Below are positions 26,101 to 38,028 of a DNA stretch of 64,000 nt, piece after piece. The first letter of the stretch is position 1. Each line of letters opens with the position of its first letter. Source of the DNA: Volvox africanus (Eukaryota; Chlorophyta; Chlorophyceae; Chlamydomonadales; Volvocaceae); the NCBI GenBank assembly GCA_030268105.1, contig BSDZ01000089.1, forward strand, positions 1,240,001 to 1,304,000, in the 5' to 3' direction. A program made the position numbers and the translations under genes. The notes below the pieces were generated by a model. It had not been told where the DNA came from, did not search any database, and saw nothing but the letters and a program-made list of their open reading frames with translations.

Positions 26101-26462
26101 AGGGTGATGACGACAAGCCTGAACGCAGTGGACCACCTTTAGGGACAAAGCGTGCTAGCAACGGCTACGTGGGTGGGGGCGCGCGTCGCAGCAGCAGCGA
26201 TGCGCAAGGGGTACATGGCAGTGGTGGCAATCGCATAAGCTTCAGCGGCACGCAGAGAGTGAGTGCCAGTGGCGCCCGTGTAAGCGCTAGCGGCACGCGC
26301 ATAAGCGCCAATGGAGGAGGCAGTGTCCCCGGCCACCGGACTTCAGTGGAAGGCAACACTGTGCAGACAATCGACGCAACAGAAGCACTGGACGAGCTGA
26401 AGGCGTGCATGGTCGTGGCCAAGGCCGATGCCCCCGTGAAACCGGGGGTCAAGTTCGCTTGA
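20156..26462 (+). CDS. PAS-linked class III adenylate/guanylate cyclase
   Basis: Makes cAMP or cGMP from ATP or GTP. Exons: 20156-20661, 20738-22253, 22741-22951, 23484-23527, 23980-24207, 24622-24730, 24948-25006, 25335-26462; phases close to 1266 aa. A PAS-like segment lies near residues 340-450, with more PAS-like sequence leading into a signalling helix ending in MLEQLFPRHVIEYML. The catalytic domain covers about 735-935: metal-binding Asp744 (LFTDVVGFTSMS) and Asp788 (GDCYIVV), transition-state Asn876 and Arg880 (NTASR). The two purine-selecting positions are Asp784 (YKLDTVGD) and Thr869 (FTLFGDT), not the Glu/Cys of guanylate or the Lys/Asp(Thr) of adenylate cyclases, so the substrate is not predictable. 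The tail (936-1266) is Ser/Gly-rich. Gly2 and Cys8 could be acylated, but there is no Ser6. More upstream exons cannot be excluded. Confidence 0.92.
26232..26315 (+). repeat. In-frame RxSxSG repeat in the cyclase tail
   Basis: Four tandem copies of an 8-9 residue unit of form R-(I/V)-S-(A/F)-(S/N)-G in the disordered tail of the cyclase, encoded by similar 24-27 bp DNA units. Confidence 0.75.
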
Positions 26463-29444
26463 CGTTTGCGCCTGACTTGCAGCTCGTCAATGTATTGGAG
26501 ACGGTCGGCCACAGGCTACAGTCGACACTGCGGATGGCGAGACGGCTGGTCAGGGGAGGTAGCGCCGATCTAGTGACCACCTGCTGCTTGGTTGCCACAG
26601 GCACTGGCATCCTCGCCGCTGCCGGGCAGCGGTGGCGGGGCCCGGGCAGCAACAGTAGTGGCCACTCGCAACTTCCTCATAGGGCGCTGCGTCATAGAAG
26701 CCTTTACGATGCCTGTTATGCACACGAGCATGTGGTCACGCTTAGGAATAGGTGTTTAGTTAGGACTATGGCACATGTTAGTGCGGAGGGGTCTTTTATT
26801 ATGGACTCTTGGCGTGGCAACGCTGGGGTGCAGTGGCTTAAGCGGCAGTGGCTATCTGTCTGGATGGGAAAGATCGGACATATTGTACAGGAGCCATGTA
26901 GGGCAGGCCATTGCTGCAGCGATAAGCACTGATACGCTGGATCCCCCAGCCTCTGGTCGCCGCTCCACGGGTTTCCATACCGTGGAAACATATACAGCAT
27001 ATAATGCCTGATGTTTTTGTCCATGAAGAGTTATGGGGCTGATTTGGGGATGCTGTGGAAGCATTGGCCCCATTATCGTAGCAGCATGATTAGGCTTCTC
27101 ATTTGGCTGTGGGAGGGCAGGGACTCGGCTTCCTGCAGGCGAATACGCCAGGGCGCAGCCGGGTTAACCGCACGCCCCTCTTACCATCGCCAGCATCCTA
27201 TGTTTTTCAAAACCCGGGCGCGCCACGAGGCACCACGCCCACTGATGAGCACAACTGATACATCACTGTCAGGCGCGGATGGCAAAAGGTCCTTACGTGG
27301 CATGAAGTCCGAACAAGGAAACGGTAATACGGCGGCGGTAATACTTGCGCAGGAATGGTTAGCTGGGCCTTAAGCTGGTTTGGGTGCCCCGGAAGTCAAC
27401 TGCTTGTGCCGCTCGGCCCGGGCATAGCTACGGGGAGCTTGGGCAGGAGGTGATTCGTTCGGTTTGTCATTGGAGTCTTTGAAGCACTGGCGGAAAGCAT
27501 TGCACGTGGTACAGCGTGGGGACCTGCAAAACAAAAACTGTGTCATCATGATACGTGGTTTAGGTGGTGGGGCTGATTTGATGGGACTCGCGCGGATCAG
27601 CAGGGCGACGACTGGTGCTTGCTCGCGTCCAAAGAGGAATGATGACAACTCCGACAAGTTGTCAAGTACAGGGCAGTGAGAAGATGTTGATGTTGTACAC
27701 GTGGGTGAGTGTATGGATCTATTTTGTGAGGAGGGATGTCACTGGCCGCCTGTCTGTCTGTCTGCTTCCCTGCCTATCTGCCTGTCTATCTGCTGGATTA
27801 GGCCAGAGCTATACTATCGTGCGTGCAAGAATTGTTTCTCTGTCGGGTTGTATTGACGGTGTACAAGGTGTGACGTAACCCGTGGGATTTGGGATTCCAG
27901 CTTGCTGGATAAGACAACACGGAAGCCAGCATCCGTGCGGCGAGCTCGGAGGGTTGCATGTGGGAGGCCTCAGGCATTACTTGGTGGGCGCAATAGGCAG
28001 GTTCAGGTAGTGGAACTACGTGGTACAGCATATCCATGACCGATGGTTGACGTAGTAGGTTAACGATCGGGGGCGGCGTTCGTGCGGAAACTTCATGGAC
28101 ATTGTGCACATACAAAAGATATAAACAAGTTTTCCGCGCGCTGACCACCTGAATTAATATGTAAGACATATGATGGCAACATTAATGGTGCTCTTTACTG
28201 GTGGCGGTGAGACACTGGAAATGATGACGACTGCGCACTGTAATCGCGCATGCTATCCTTCCATTGAACCGGAGAGTTGTACTGGTCTTTGTCGATTACA
28301 CAGCAGGTGAAGCAACAGCTGCCTTCCTAACGACATAAGATTCAATTTTTATAACCCTCTTGGAACGGAACATGGCGCCTGGGGTGGAAGGCTGGTACAC
28401 GTATCGACGTATGGAGTGCCGCCTTCATTCGGCTTTAGTTCGCTCAATTGAACAAACCGTGTTCAACTTGTGGGGGATACGGCCCCCCCAAAAATCAGAC
28501 ATGTTGCCTGCTCGCTGCTTTTCTATGGCTTCAAGTACTCTTCATTGTACACGGCACTGGCATCCTTCTCTGCAGTGTAGCTAGGACTACTCATTTGCCG
28601 CGTGTAGCGCAAACCTGGGATTGGCAGGAATCCTGATCTCCTGACCAGGAAGGCATGGCCCGAGGTATTAAGCCGGATAAATTGCTTGCCAAGCCGGCCC
28701 ACCAAACCATGTGGTACCAATTGTAAACAGGTCATATACTGAGCAAATTACCGTGTCGTTTGTCGTTCGTTAAATTGCTATCGAGCTCCCGGATTTGGAT
28801 TCGCCTAGATACCGTTTCCACAATCGTATACAACATCGTATCGGAGCTATATTACTTGCCTCACGAGGACGCGCGGTCCTGGGGAGGGAGCAAGGATTGA
28901 GCAAGCCCTGATCATGGTACCTGGTATCGTATGATTTGTAGTTCGGTACAGACCAGGCCCCAAACAGCCCCAACGGAAAATGCGTTAAAAAACAGTGCAC
29001 GCTAACATGCATAGTCTGGTGCATTCCTATAACGCCATCGTGGCTGAATAAACGCGCATGCGAAGGGGAGGGCCACTAGCATAACCTACAGGTGGTAGAG
29101 TTGGGCGATAGCACGTGGCTCCACGTGTGCGGGTCTGAAATCCACGAAGGCACAACACCCGATTACCATGCCATATGCCACATCGTTACAGATGTCCGAT
29201 TAAGCAGGCTACATGTTGTTGCATATCTTGTCTATGGATCTCTTGCGAGGAGGCTGTTCCTAATTTCCAGGAGCCCTCGGAGCCCAGGAGCTCTAGGACT
29301 AGCATGTACGGAATGCACGTAAAGTAAGCTGCGTCTGAAACTGGCCTTCGTGTTCCAAAAGGTCAAATTGATTCGTTCCTTTGGAAAACCTTTTCTGGAG
29401 GCTTATTTGAAAAAAAAACATCTTGGACGCCAGTCACGTTGCCC
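26463..29444. other. 3 kb gap after the cyclase
   Basis: Contains the cyclase 3' UTR and the upstream region of the UBA/PUB gene. Open frames are short and unrecognised. A degenerate CTGT/CTGC tetranucleotide run lies near 27750-27797. No gene, RNA or mobile element can be supported. Confidence 0.5.
27750..27797. repeat. Degenerate (CTGT)n microsatellite
   Basis: Imperfect CTGT/CTGC/CTAT tetranucleotides over about 48 bp in intergenic DNA. Confidence 0.7.
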
Positions 29445-32400
29445 ATGGCGAAGTCTCTCCGTTGTGGCGTTTGTGGAATTTTGCTTCGGAATGTGGTTGA
29501 AGCTCAAAACCATGGACAAGCAACAGGACATGGCAGCTTTGAAGAAAGCACGGAAGTTGTAAGTTCGCGGTTGATCTATGCAACAAAGTAGAGAGCTTAC
29601 GTGTTTGAGAGGTATCGGGTTGAAGACATTCAGGAATGAATTGATTAGATATATTTTATCAAAGAATCAGATAGCTCTGTTATCTAGGGTTTTCCTCTTA
29701 AACCTCCCCGCCCCGTGCAGCTGCACACTTTGCGCGCTCCACCCCATCCTTCCCAATGAATAATTGGCTAGCCCGAAATCGCTCGCATGAACTTCTGGAT
29801 AGTTCTCGGCAGTGCAACACACTGGACGCCGTTGAGATCCTGACATCAGTCCGGGCACTAAAAGGATCCCGTCACGTCCCCTCAGATTAAGGTGATGAAA
29901 TGCATTAGCTGCGGGAAGCCCTGCCGGACTGATGCGGAAAGGGACATGCACAAACGGTTCACAGGACATGCTGAGTACGTTGAAGAGGTACGTGCGCGTC
30001 CGCATCAGCAAACACACGCCCTTACCCGGCAGCTAGGAGACATGGCTGCCTGTTATCCTCAAGTTGCCGATATCCTGAACACGCCGCTAGCGTTTGTTAA
30101 AGGTTATGGAAACATGTTCCAAGGGGTTATGTTATTTGTGTTAATGGTCGGATAATTGGTTGCGGGTTGGACAGTCACGAGGTTTAAGTCACGGGCATGT
30201 GTCGTGGTAAGGTTTAGGACAAAAACTACGGTTGTTAAGAGGTTGTAAAGTCGCGTTCATAGTCGAAGCCGAAGTGCGTCCTCCCTTGTGCTTCGGGCGT
30301 TGGAAGCGCTGCTGTGCTTTCCACGAAGACATACAAAGCTTGCCAAATTTGACATGCAGCCAGACAGTTTTTCTCCGCGCCTCGCATCACCTATGCGGCA
30401 CAGGCGGCGGAAGCCATCCTCAACACAGAGCAGGAAATGAAGGAGGTGCGGGACGCGATGGAGGAGGAAACGGATATCTTGCGGGCCTCCTTGGGCAAGC
30501 CGCCTCGCGCTAAGGCTGCGGCGGGAACTCATGGCGCGGAACCAGGAAGCGAAGCAGGGGACAGCGGTGGTGAGATGGTATGTCACCAAGTGGTTGCTTC
30601 AGCCGTGGGATATCTTGTCTGCACTGCCAAGGTGCCCTTTTGGAAAAGTAGGGATAATTGGGATTGAATGCATTTTGGGTGCTGTGGTGCGCGCGGCAGC
30701 ATGCTGTCGTGTGCTTGTTGTAAAGAAGGGCGCGTGCGGTTCCATCTTGGCTTCTGTAACAGAGGGAGCGACAGGCACGCTTCTGATAAATTGGGAAATG
30801 TTGAAAGAGCGACAAGAGGTTCAAGGAACGGTTGCTGACGGGCGGTGATCCAAGAGGTTGTGCGTCCTTCAGGTTACATAATGTTGGTGAGGGCCTGCCA
30901 GGATCAGGCATTTTGCCGCATACCGGATATAGAACGGCCGTGCTGCGTTGCGATCCGCGCAGGTTTCGGCGGAGGTGCCGGAAGCACTGCTCAAAGAAAT
31001 GGAGGAGATGGGTTTCGCAAGGTGCGCTTCTGCTCTCCAGGGAAATCTCTTCTGAGATGTCGGAGTGCTAGGGATGGATGAATACACACGGCGTAGCCTT
31101 GCGCAAGTTCCACTTGTTGTGTATCGATGCTAATCTTTTTACCTGAGTAGTTCCATGCTCATCTTTTCAAAGCAGGGCCCTTGGCACCGATGCTGTACTC
31201 TTTACTCAACCTTGTTTACTCAACCACGACCCATACGGCCCCGCCGCCAATCGGCCTGGCAGGTCCGAGGAAACCCTTCCCCCCTTTCCCCTGTCGTGTT
31301 GGTTGAAAGCCCCTCAACTTGGATCAGTGGAAGCCCTTGATCCGTTCAGCGCAACCATAGAGAGCTGGTGCTGTTGATGCTTGCACGTTCCTTATAATGG
31401 GTGAAGGCGAAGGGCGGTTATAAGAGGGAACAAGGCATAAAGGAAGTATTTTAGAATACGTGTACGAAGAATAGCCGTACGAACATGCGCTGTACAGTGA
31501 TTGCTGCTCCTGATTACTTTGGTGTAACTCGGCACTGCCGGTCCTGGGGACCCGCCTTCTTTCAGTGTGGAGGCTATGTGCATGGGCGGTGTGGGACTAG
31601 AGAACGGAAGTGTGGGCGCTGTCCTTGCTGACCGCCCAGCCTCCTTGGGCACCGGGACCGTTGCCTTGCAGGAACCGCGCCGTCCGCGCCATCTGGTTTT
31701 CCAAGGCCGTTACATCGGTTGAGGCGGCCGTCAACTGGCTGTTGGAGCACGACACGGACCCGGATATTGACGAGCCGCTGATGGTCAAGAAGGTATGGAG
31801 GGGCTTCCTGAGCAGGACAGGGATGCAACCTCTTCAGGAAACGTTAATCGGGATGGTTCGGATCAGTGATTCGTGGAGCGCGGGCTTGAATGTGTGAAAG
31901 AAGGGTAGGGGATTTCAGGGGCCCTATACGTGGGGATTTTACGCCGTGTTTTAAATTATTGTTTTAAGTGTTATAGACATATCAACATGTCAAGTTCGCG
32001 CTTTCGAGGAACCACCACTCCGCGCCGGCATGCCGGTGCAGGCTGACATTGAGGGGGCAGCTGGTGGGTCCGGAGCTGAGGGTGGCAGCAGCAAGGAGCC
32101 TGTGGACCCGGCGGAGGCGCGGCGCAAAGCAGAGGAGCTTTTCAGGAAGGCACGGGAGAAGCGCGAGAAAGAGGAGAAGGAGCTGGTACGTCAGGGTCCG
32201 CACCGTCGCGTGACCGTGGATGGGTTAGTGGCAAAAAGCGGAGTCCCTGAAGTACGGGGCGGGGGGGAGGGGCCGGTTGTCGGCTGCAACACAACATCGG
32301 TGGTGAGTCGAACCGCGTGTGGTGGCTTCAGGGGTGGGGGATAGCACGGCACGAGTTCGCACAAGAAGCGGCAGGCATCTGGGCGACTCCTGCCACACTC

Positions 32401-35352
32401 TGGGTGCATTTTAATAAATGTGAGATGTTGCCCATGTGACGTTGAAGCGATTCAGTCAATGTTTTCGCAGTTTGCGCAGTTTTCGCAGTTTTCGCAGTTT
32501 TCGCAAGTTTTCGCAGCCCAAGCACGGAGTCGGTCGCGGTCGGGTGGATGTTTGCAAAATATCAGCATCGCCTGGTGCTACCCGTTAGCACTTGAACAGC
32601 AGCTACTTGCTCTCTTTAACAACTCCAGTGCCGGTACCAGGCAAAGAAATAATAAAGGACCACTCTTGAAGACCTTGTTTTTCTCCTCCCCATACGGTCT
32701 TATCAGCGCTCTCATGCTTATTCGCTTCTGACCCGCACGCACACGCAGGAACGACAACGAGAGCTGGAGCGAATTAGGGCAGGCAAAGAGATGCAAAAGG
32801 TGCGCTCTGCCTTGACGCAGGTTTGGTGTCTTGGTGTGGTGCGCACTTCTTCTTTGTGGCTCTCAAGGACCGATAGATACGCACGGACGCAGTTATAGTG
32901 TGCCTAAGCTCTGGATACACGTAAGCGGGGCGTCGAACTCGATGCGGCAGAATGGGATGTTTCAAGCTCTGGCTGGGCGGTGTTTTCCACCTTTCCAGAG
33001 CCCCCGAACCCTGAACTCTAAAGCGCCCTGATCCTCAACCCGCACCTGCGGGCCGCGGTTGCCCCAAGTATGCGGTCCGGGGGCAGGCAGGTCCGCCCTT
33101 AGGCCCGCACGGGCCCGCGTGCTGCAGTGATTATGCAGTTTGTCGGAAAGTTCAGTTCAGCGGTCCATGCCGTTTTTAGGTTTTTAGACCCAGTTCAATA
33201 GACGGAGTGTCTCTTATGATGTATTCATTGCTGTAGTAAAATGTTACGTCGACAGTCCCCGTTGCCTCAACAGGCAACACCTGAAATGGCGCGTCCATTC
33301 TATGTCGCAGATGCGCGAGAAGGACGAGGAGCTGGCACTGAAACGAATTGCAGAGGCGAGTCATAGGCTTGATATTGAGTTGGTCAAGTGAGTGTTTTGG
33401 ATCTTGTCGACTCATTTTGAGGATGAACATGCCGCCTGATGATGTCACAGTAGCGTACGTTCTCAAGACCCGCCCCGGCCTAATGCCATTGAGTCGCAAT
33501 CTTACTTCGACGCCCCATCTGTAGCCAACTGTCCCCTGTCACGAAAACGTTTCACCATCGACGCAAAATAACTATTCGAACCACATTGTGCGTATATGCG
33601 AATGCCTTTTTCCCTGCAGCAACGCAAGCGGGAGAAGGAAGAGGAGGCCCGGGCCCGCGAGGAGTTGCGGAAGAAGCTTGAGGAGGACCGCAAGGAACGG
33701 CGGCGACGTCTGGGGCTGCCAGAGGAACTTACAGAGGAGGAGAAGGTAGGCATGCGCATGGTGGTGGTGCATGGAATGGTGTGAGGTGTTGCTAATCTGA
33801 GTGTTAACCCCGGCAGGCATTTAGTAGGAAGACTTAAATGTATGTTATAGCTTAAATTCACGGTGCCGCCTTGGGAAAATGGTTTGCTGGACTGAGGGTG
33901 CGCTGACTTCTGACGAGCTTGCTGATGTCGCCTCAAGGCACGAGAAGCTGAGAAGCGCAAGAAGCAGGAAGACGAGGAAGCGTCCAAGAAGGCCTTCAAT
34001 TACGTCAAGCCTGTGTCAGGTGGGCGGATTCTTTTGTCTAGTGCTGTGAAATCGGTAACATGCGCAGTCCACATTCGCCGCGCAGTCCATGTAGGTGCGT
34101 TGAATGTCCCACTATGAATATGACTGTCGGCGGGTGGCGCAGCAAAGCTCGTCTGCCACTTGGCTAGAATGATTAGAACGCAAAGAGATACCCGCCCGCT
34201 CAGCGGTCACCATGTTAGCCATACGATATTATCCGCGCTGGAAACACATCCCGTGATCTTCGCCAAATGGGAAAGTAACCGTTCTCGTAACCCGCACAGC
34301 CCTGTCCAAGATGCGGAACCAGTTGGTGGACCTGAAAAAGCAACATGCTGGGGGGGCAGCGGGGGGCAGCGGGGAGGAGGCCTTCAAGACAGCGTGCGCT
34401 ACCATGATGAGGTGAGGGTGACAGGAGCAGTTGGAGATGATGGACTTCGCAGTAGTTTGGTATCCAGTGGGGGGGGGCACTAGAGGATGTGAAGCCCGCT
34501 GTCTCCGCATGTTTCACCATGGCTGCAAGGATCAGCCCTCCTACACGGCAGCTGTACTTAAGGCCATGTCGCCGGCCCTAATCTCCACTTCTTAGATATC
34601 TTGGAAACATCGCCGCCAACCCCGGGGAGGAGAAGTTCCGGAGCATTCGTATGGCCAACGCCGCCTTCCAGCAACGGGTGTCAGCGCTACCCGGCGCAAT
34701 CGACTTCCTCATTACGTGTGGCTTTGAGGTGGGGCGGTTACCGGGAATGCGTGCCATGCAGGCAACGGGGGCGCCCTATCGCAGTTTCCTCTATCTGCAC
34801 GGCGGGTAGATGGTCTGATATGGGCAGGCCATCGGGGAGAGGAGGGAACACGGGGCAGCATAGGCACTGTAGAAGGCGGGCGGATGACGAGGGGTTTGGT
34901 GGCCGATGCCGTAACCTTCCAAGCCTGATTGGCATGGGCATCTGCAGGCCAATATTGCAGGGTGAGCCTTTGGTTTCTATTTGGGATCTTGGGTAGGACT
35001 GTGTAAGTTTACCTGAATATACCTGGTCATGCCGCATATGGACTGAGGTTGCAAGCCCTTGCGGTACCATCAGCAAAAGTGCAGCGGTACGTGTAAGCAA
35101 CAAAGCAAGTTGCAACAAGCTGTCGCTTCACTTTCAAGGAGTTGTCCCGCTACGCTTGTGATGCGGGCCCACAAGCTGCACATTGCGCGCTGGTCGATTA
35201 ATCGGTTTAACGTGCTCGTTCGTGGCACCACTGCGCAGAAAACGGAAGATGCTCTGGTGATGCGGCCAGAGAAAGTCAACGCGGAGCTCTTAAACGGTGC
35301 CGGGGGGGCACTAAACGAGGCTCTCACCAACCCGTTCTTTGGTATGCTGTGA
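29445..35352 (+). CDS. Tandem C2H2 / UBA / PUB domain protein, likely p97 (CDC48) adaptor
   Basis: Probably binds ubiquitin (UBA) and the CDC48/p97 tail (PUB), a layout like Arabidopsis At1g04850. Exons: 29445-29558, 29886-29987, 30404-30577, 30963-31021, 31672-31792, 32009-32185, 32749-32799, 33311-33355, 33620-33745, 33938-34019, 34300-34411, 34596-34728, 35239-35352; phases close to 469 aa. Two U1-like C2H2 fingers have identical spacing, C-x2-C-x12-H-x5-H: CGVC...H..H in exon 1 and CISC...H..H in exon 2. UBA at about 138-185 (LLKEMEEMGFARNRAVRAIW; VEAAVNWLLEH). Residues about 205-345 form a charged coiled coil. PUB at about 365-435 (YLGNIAANPGEEKFRSIRM; LPGAIDFLITCGFE). The intron after exon 8 seems to start with GC (GAG|GCGAGT). 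The exon 3 start is approximate and the acceptor of exon 6 (TTCGAG) is weak. Confidence 0.9.
32459..32514. repeat. 9-bp TTTTCGCAG tandem repeat
   Basis: About six near-identical copies of a 9-bp unit in the intron 32186-32748 of the UBA/PUB gene. Each copy ends in CAG and has a short T-run, so the array resembles serial weak splice acceptors. Confidence 0.9.
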
Positions 35353-35486
35353 AGTCAGCTAGTGAGCGTTTGGCAGCTAAGGACAGACGATGCAAGACGA
35401 AGCAGAAGGGAGATATGCCGTGGATACGCATGACACATCGCGGGTGCAGCTGCTTATGGCCATTGCTATGTTGGGTAAACTGGCCG

Positions 35487-35491
35487 TGTAA
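35487..35491 (+). terminator. Candidate poly(A) signal of the UBA/PUB gene
   Basis: TGTAA 135 bp past the stop codon. Position and motif fit; not otherwise supported. Confidence 0.4.
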
Positions 35492-37154
35492 GGTGGCGGT
35501 GTTACGGTCCAGGAAGAGGGCTGTGGCAGCAGTGGTTTAGACAAGAGGGAGCAAGTGCAGGGGCTGAAGGACGGGAGGTGGTGCCGGGCTATGTGGGGGG
35601 TAGTTGGGTGACATTGGGACCAGGAGAGCGAAGTTAGCTTGCTCTGACCGCCGTTGCTTAATGGAAGCGATTGTCGGTCAGTTAGTCCTGCGGAGCGTTG
35701 TTGTCTGATGACAGCACACGCACGCGGCGGTTGAATAGAGCATGGCAGTTTTGTGAAATAGCGCTTTGCCATGGCTGTCTGCAGGAGTGCACGCCGGCTC
35801 GCACACCATCTGCCCATCATTTTGGCCACACGTGGCCTGGATTCGTCGTGTAGTTCCTCCTCTTACCAGTATGGACATTTAAGTAGCTCATTACAGCTGC
35901 AAGCAGTTTGATGAAATACGTTTGCCAAATAAGTTGCTAATTTGAATTCTATAACTTTAAACAAGGCACGTCGGGAAGAAGTTTTAGAACTACGGGGGGC
36001 CACCGGAACAAACCTGGTACAATATCCAAATACTAATAGACCCTTTCGTGGTGAATCTGTACGCCGCCTCTGAAACTAAGTTAATACGACGTTATTGCCC
36101 AGCAATTGATGTGCTGGCTTAAGGACTAGATTAGAGGTGGTGGCTTTGAGAAGATAGGGGACAGATGCCAGCATCCCCTTATTCATACATAATCTTCGAA
36201 TTTGCCAAGTCGCTAAAGACTGCGCCTCTCACGAGTTTTGGGGTTCCCTTGTGGGTTGTCCCAATCTCTTCACCCAACAACCCTTCTAGTCCCATTTGAG
36301 AGACCCCGATGCTTTCTGACTACAGAGCTGGCAACGCATTCGTAACTGAGAAGACATCATGCCGTGGCCTACGCACTACCCCGAACTGCCCAAGGGAAGG
36401 CGCAGTACGAATACCCCAGCTCCCCACGATGCCTGGATGTTAACTCTTTAGCTCCGGCCCTACATTAGTCTCTTGCCTGTGTTCGGCCACCCCATTCCGC
36501 TCCCCATCTGCCATCCTGCTCTATCCTACGTTAACTAAGCATGTCCCTGACAACTAGTGTACGGTAGACCTCGCTAGCGTTGATCCAGACCTAACTGGAA
36601 TCTGTACAAAACTGGCGCGGTTGGAAAGGGTGATGCGAGGAGTGCCGGGTGCACTTCCTGAGGTTCATCCGGAATCGTTTCTTGATGGTCCCAAGGCAAT
36701 GGCGCTGCGATGCATATTAGGCTGACCAAGAGAGTGCTGCACTACATCTTTAAACCATGCTGTGCCGAAATAGCGGGACTGAAATTCGGCGTTGCACACA
36801 TTCCTCAAGAGCGCACAGTGCAAGCTCATCCCCTGCGTGATGGCCCTTGAGGTCCTCTGCTCCACATGCCATCCCCTGGTCAGTGGTTTGTGGCGCGTTA
36901 CATGCTCTGACCATCGTCGCCACTGCCGCCGTCACACTGTATGCATCACCTAACTCCGGGTCCGCTGGATACCCTAACCCCTGAACCCTACCCTGGGTCC
37001 TCTGGATACATGTCGCACCGTGCACCCGTACAGAAGTACACGTGCATCGTACCAAAATCGTACTCATAACCACAACATGCAATGGTTCGTTTACGATCTG
37101 AATGCAGTTCTGAATGCAGTCTGTATGCTATAGGGACCGGATGACTAGCTGAAC

Positions 37155-37198
37155 AGCTTGCATCTTGAGCCTGCATCTTGAGCTTGCATCTTGAGCCT
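37155..37198. repeat. TTGCATCTTGAGCC short tandem repeat
   Basis: Three consecutive copies of a 13-15 bp unit containing GCATCTTGAG, in intergenic DNA. Confidence 0.85.
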
Positions 37199-38028
37199 CC
37201 TGAAATGTACGAACACTGTTTGTGTCCGTTTTCTCTTGGTCATGTCGTCGTCATCCACATAGTCGCTTAATGTACATCCGCAGGCACAATTTCGTCACCG
37301 TCCTTATTCACTGCTCACTTGCAGTCACCAGCGCATTCGTCCCCTACTCCTCGCCTCCTAATCAGCCCCGTGTGGTGCACTCCCTACGCTACAAATATCA
37401 CGGTTAGCTGCCTCTCCGCCTGGCTCGCTTCCCTCGGAGCAGACGCTTGATGCGTATCCCGCCGGGGCTCCCGGACCATTTTTCCCATGTCCTTGAGGAG
37501 TTGAGATCCCTTACGTCTGTTAGAAGTTGGTGTACGTGATGCTCCTCGCATACTATTACACATTTGCATAATCACCCTTCTTTCCTGTAAAATTTAATCA
37601 TCAGGAACCGGATAGAGCCATTGCAAGATACTACTGTACGCGTTTTATGGTTACCGTGTGATATCGCGACAACGATGGTGAAATGAATAGCAAGATGGAG
37701 CTACGCGGAATACAACACGTAGATTTTACGTATGATTATGCATGGATCACGCAGGCGCAGCACGCGGCGACAAGAATACTAATACTTCTGTACCGTCAGT
37801 ATCCGTGCACCTTACAAAATGTTTCATTTTTAATGTTAAATGCGTTGAACTGAGATTTCATGTCCGTCGTGGCCTTTTGTTCGAAACGGCCAGCCCATCT
37901 TGAACCCGTACAAGCACTGCAATCGAACTGCTTATGGTGCGGAAGCAGCGCCTTCCGTGTATCGCCTTAAATAATCGCTAATGCCAACACTAACATAATG
38001 CATTGGTATTTTTTAATTGATGGGAATT

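Larger units (their letters stand above)
35353..38028. other. 2.7 kb gap before the kinase
   Basis: UBA/PUB 3' UTR (TGTAA at 35487-35491) and the kinase upstream region. A short 13-15 bp tandem repeat lies at 37155-37198. Nothing else recognisable. Confidence 0.5.

Noticed and set aside
26405..26932. 175-codon plus-strand frame overlapping the cyclase end
   Set aside because: Out of frame with the cyclase tail, runs into its 3' UTR, and has no recognisable motif.
32459..32514. Regular short repeats as a CRISPR array
   Set aside because: Units are 9 bp with no spacers, in a eukaryotic intron.
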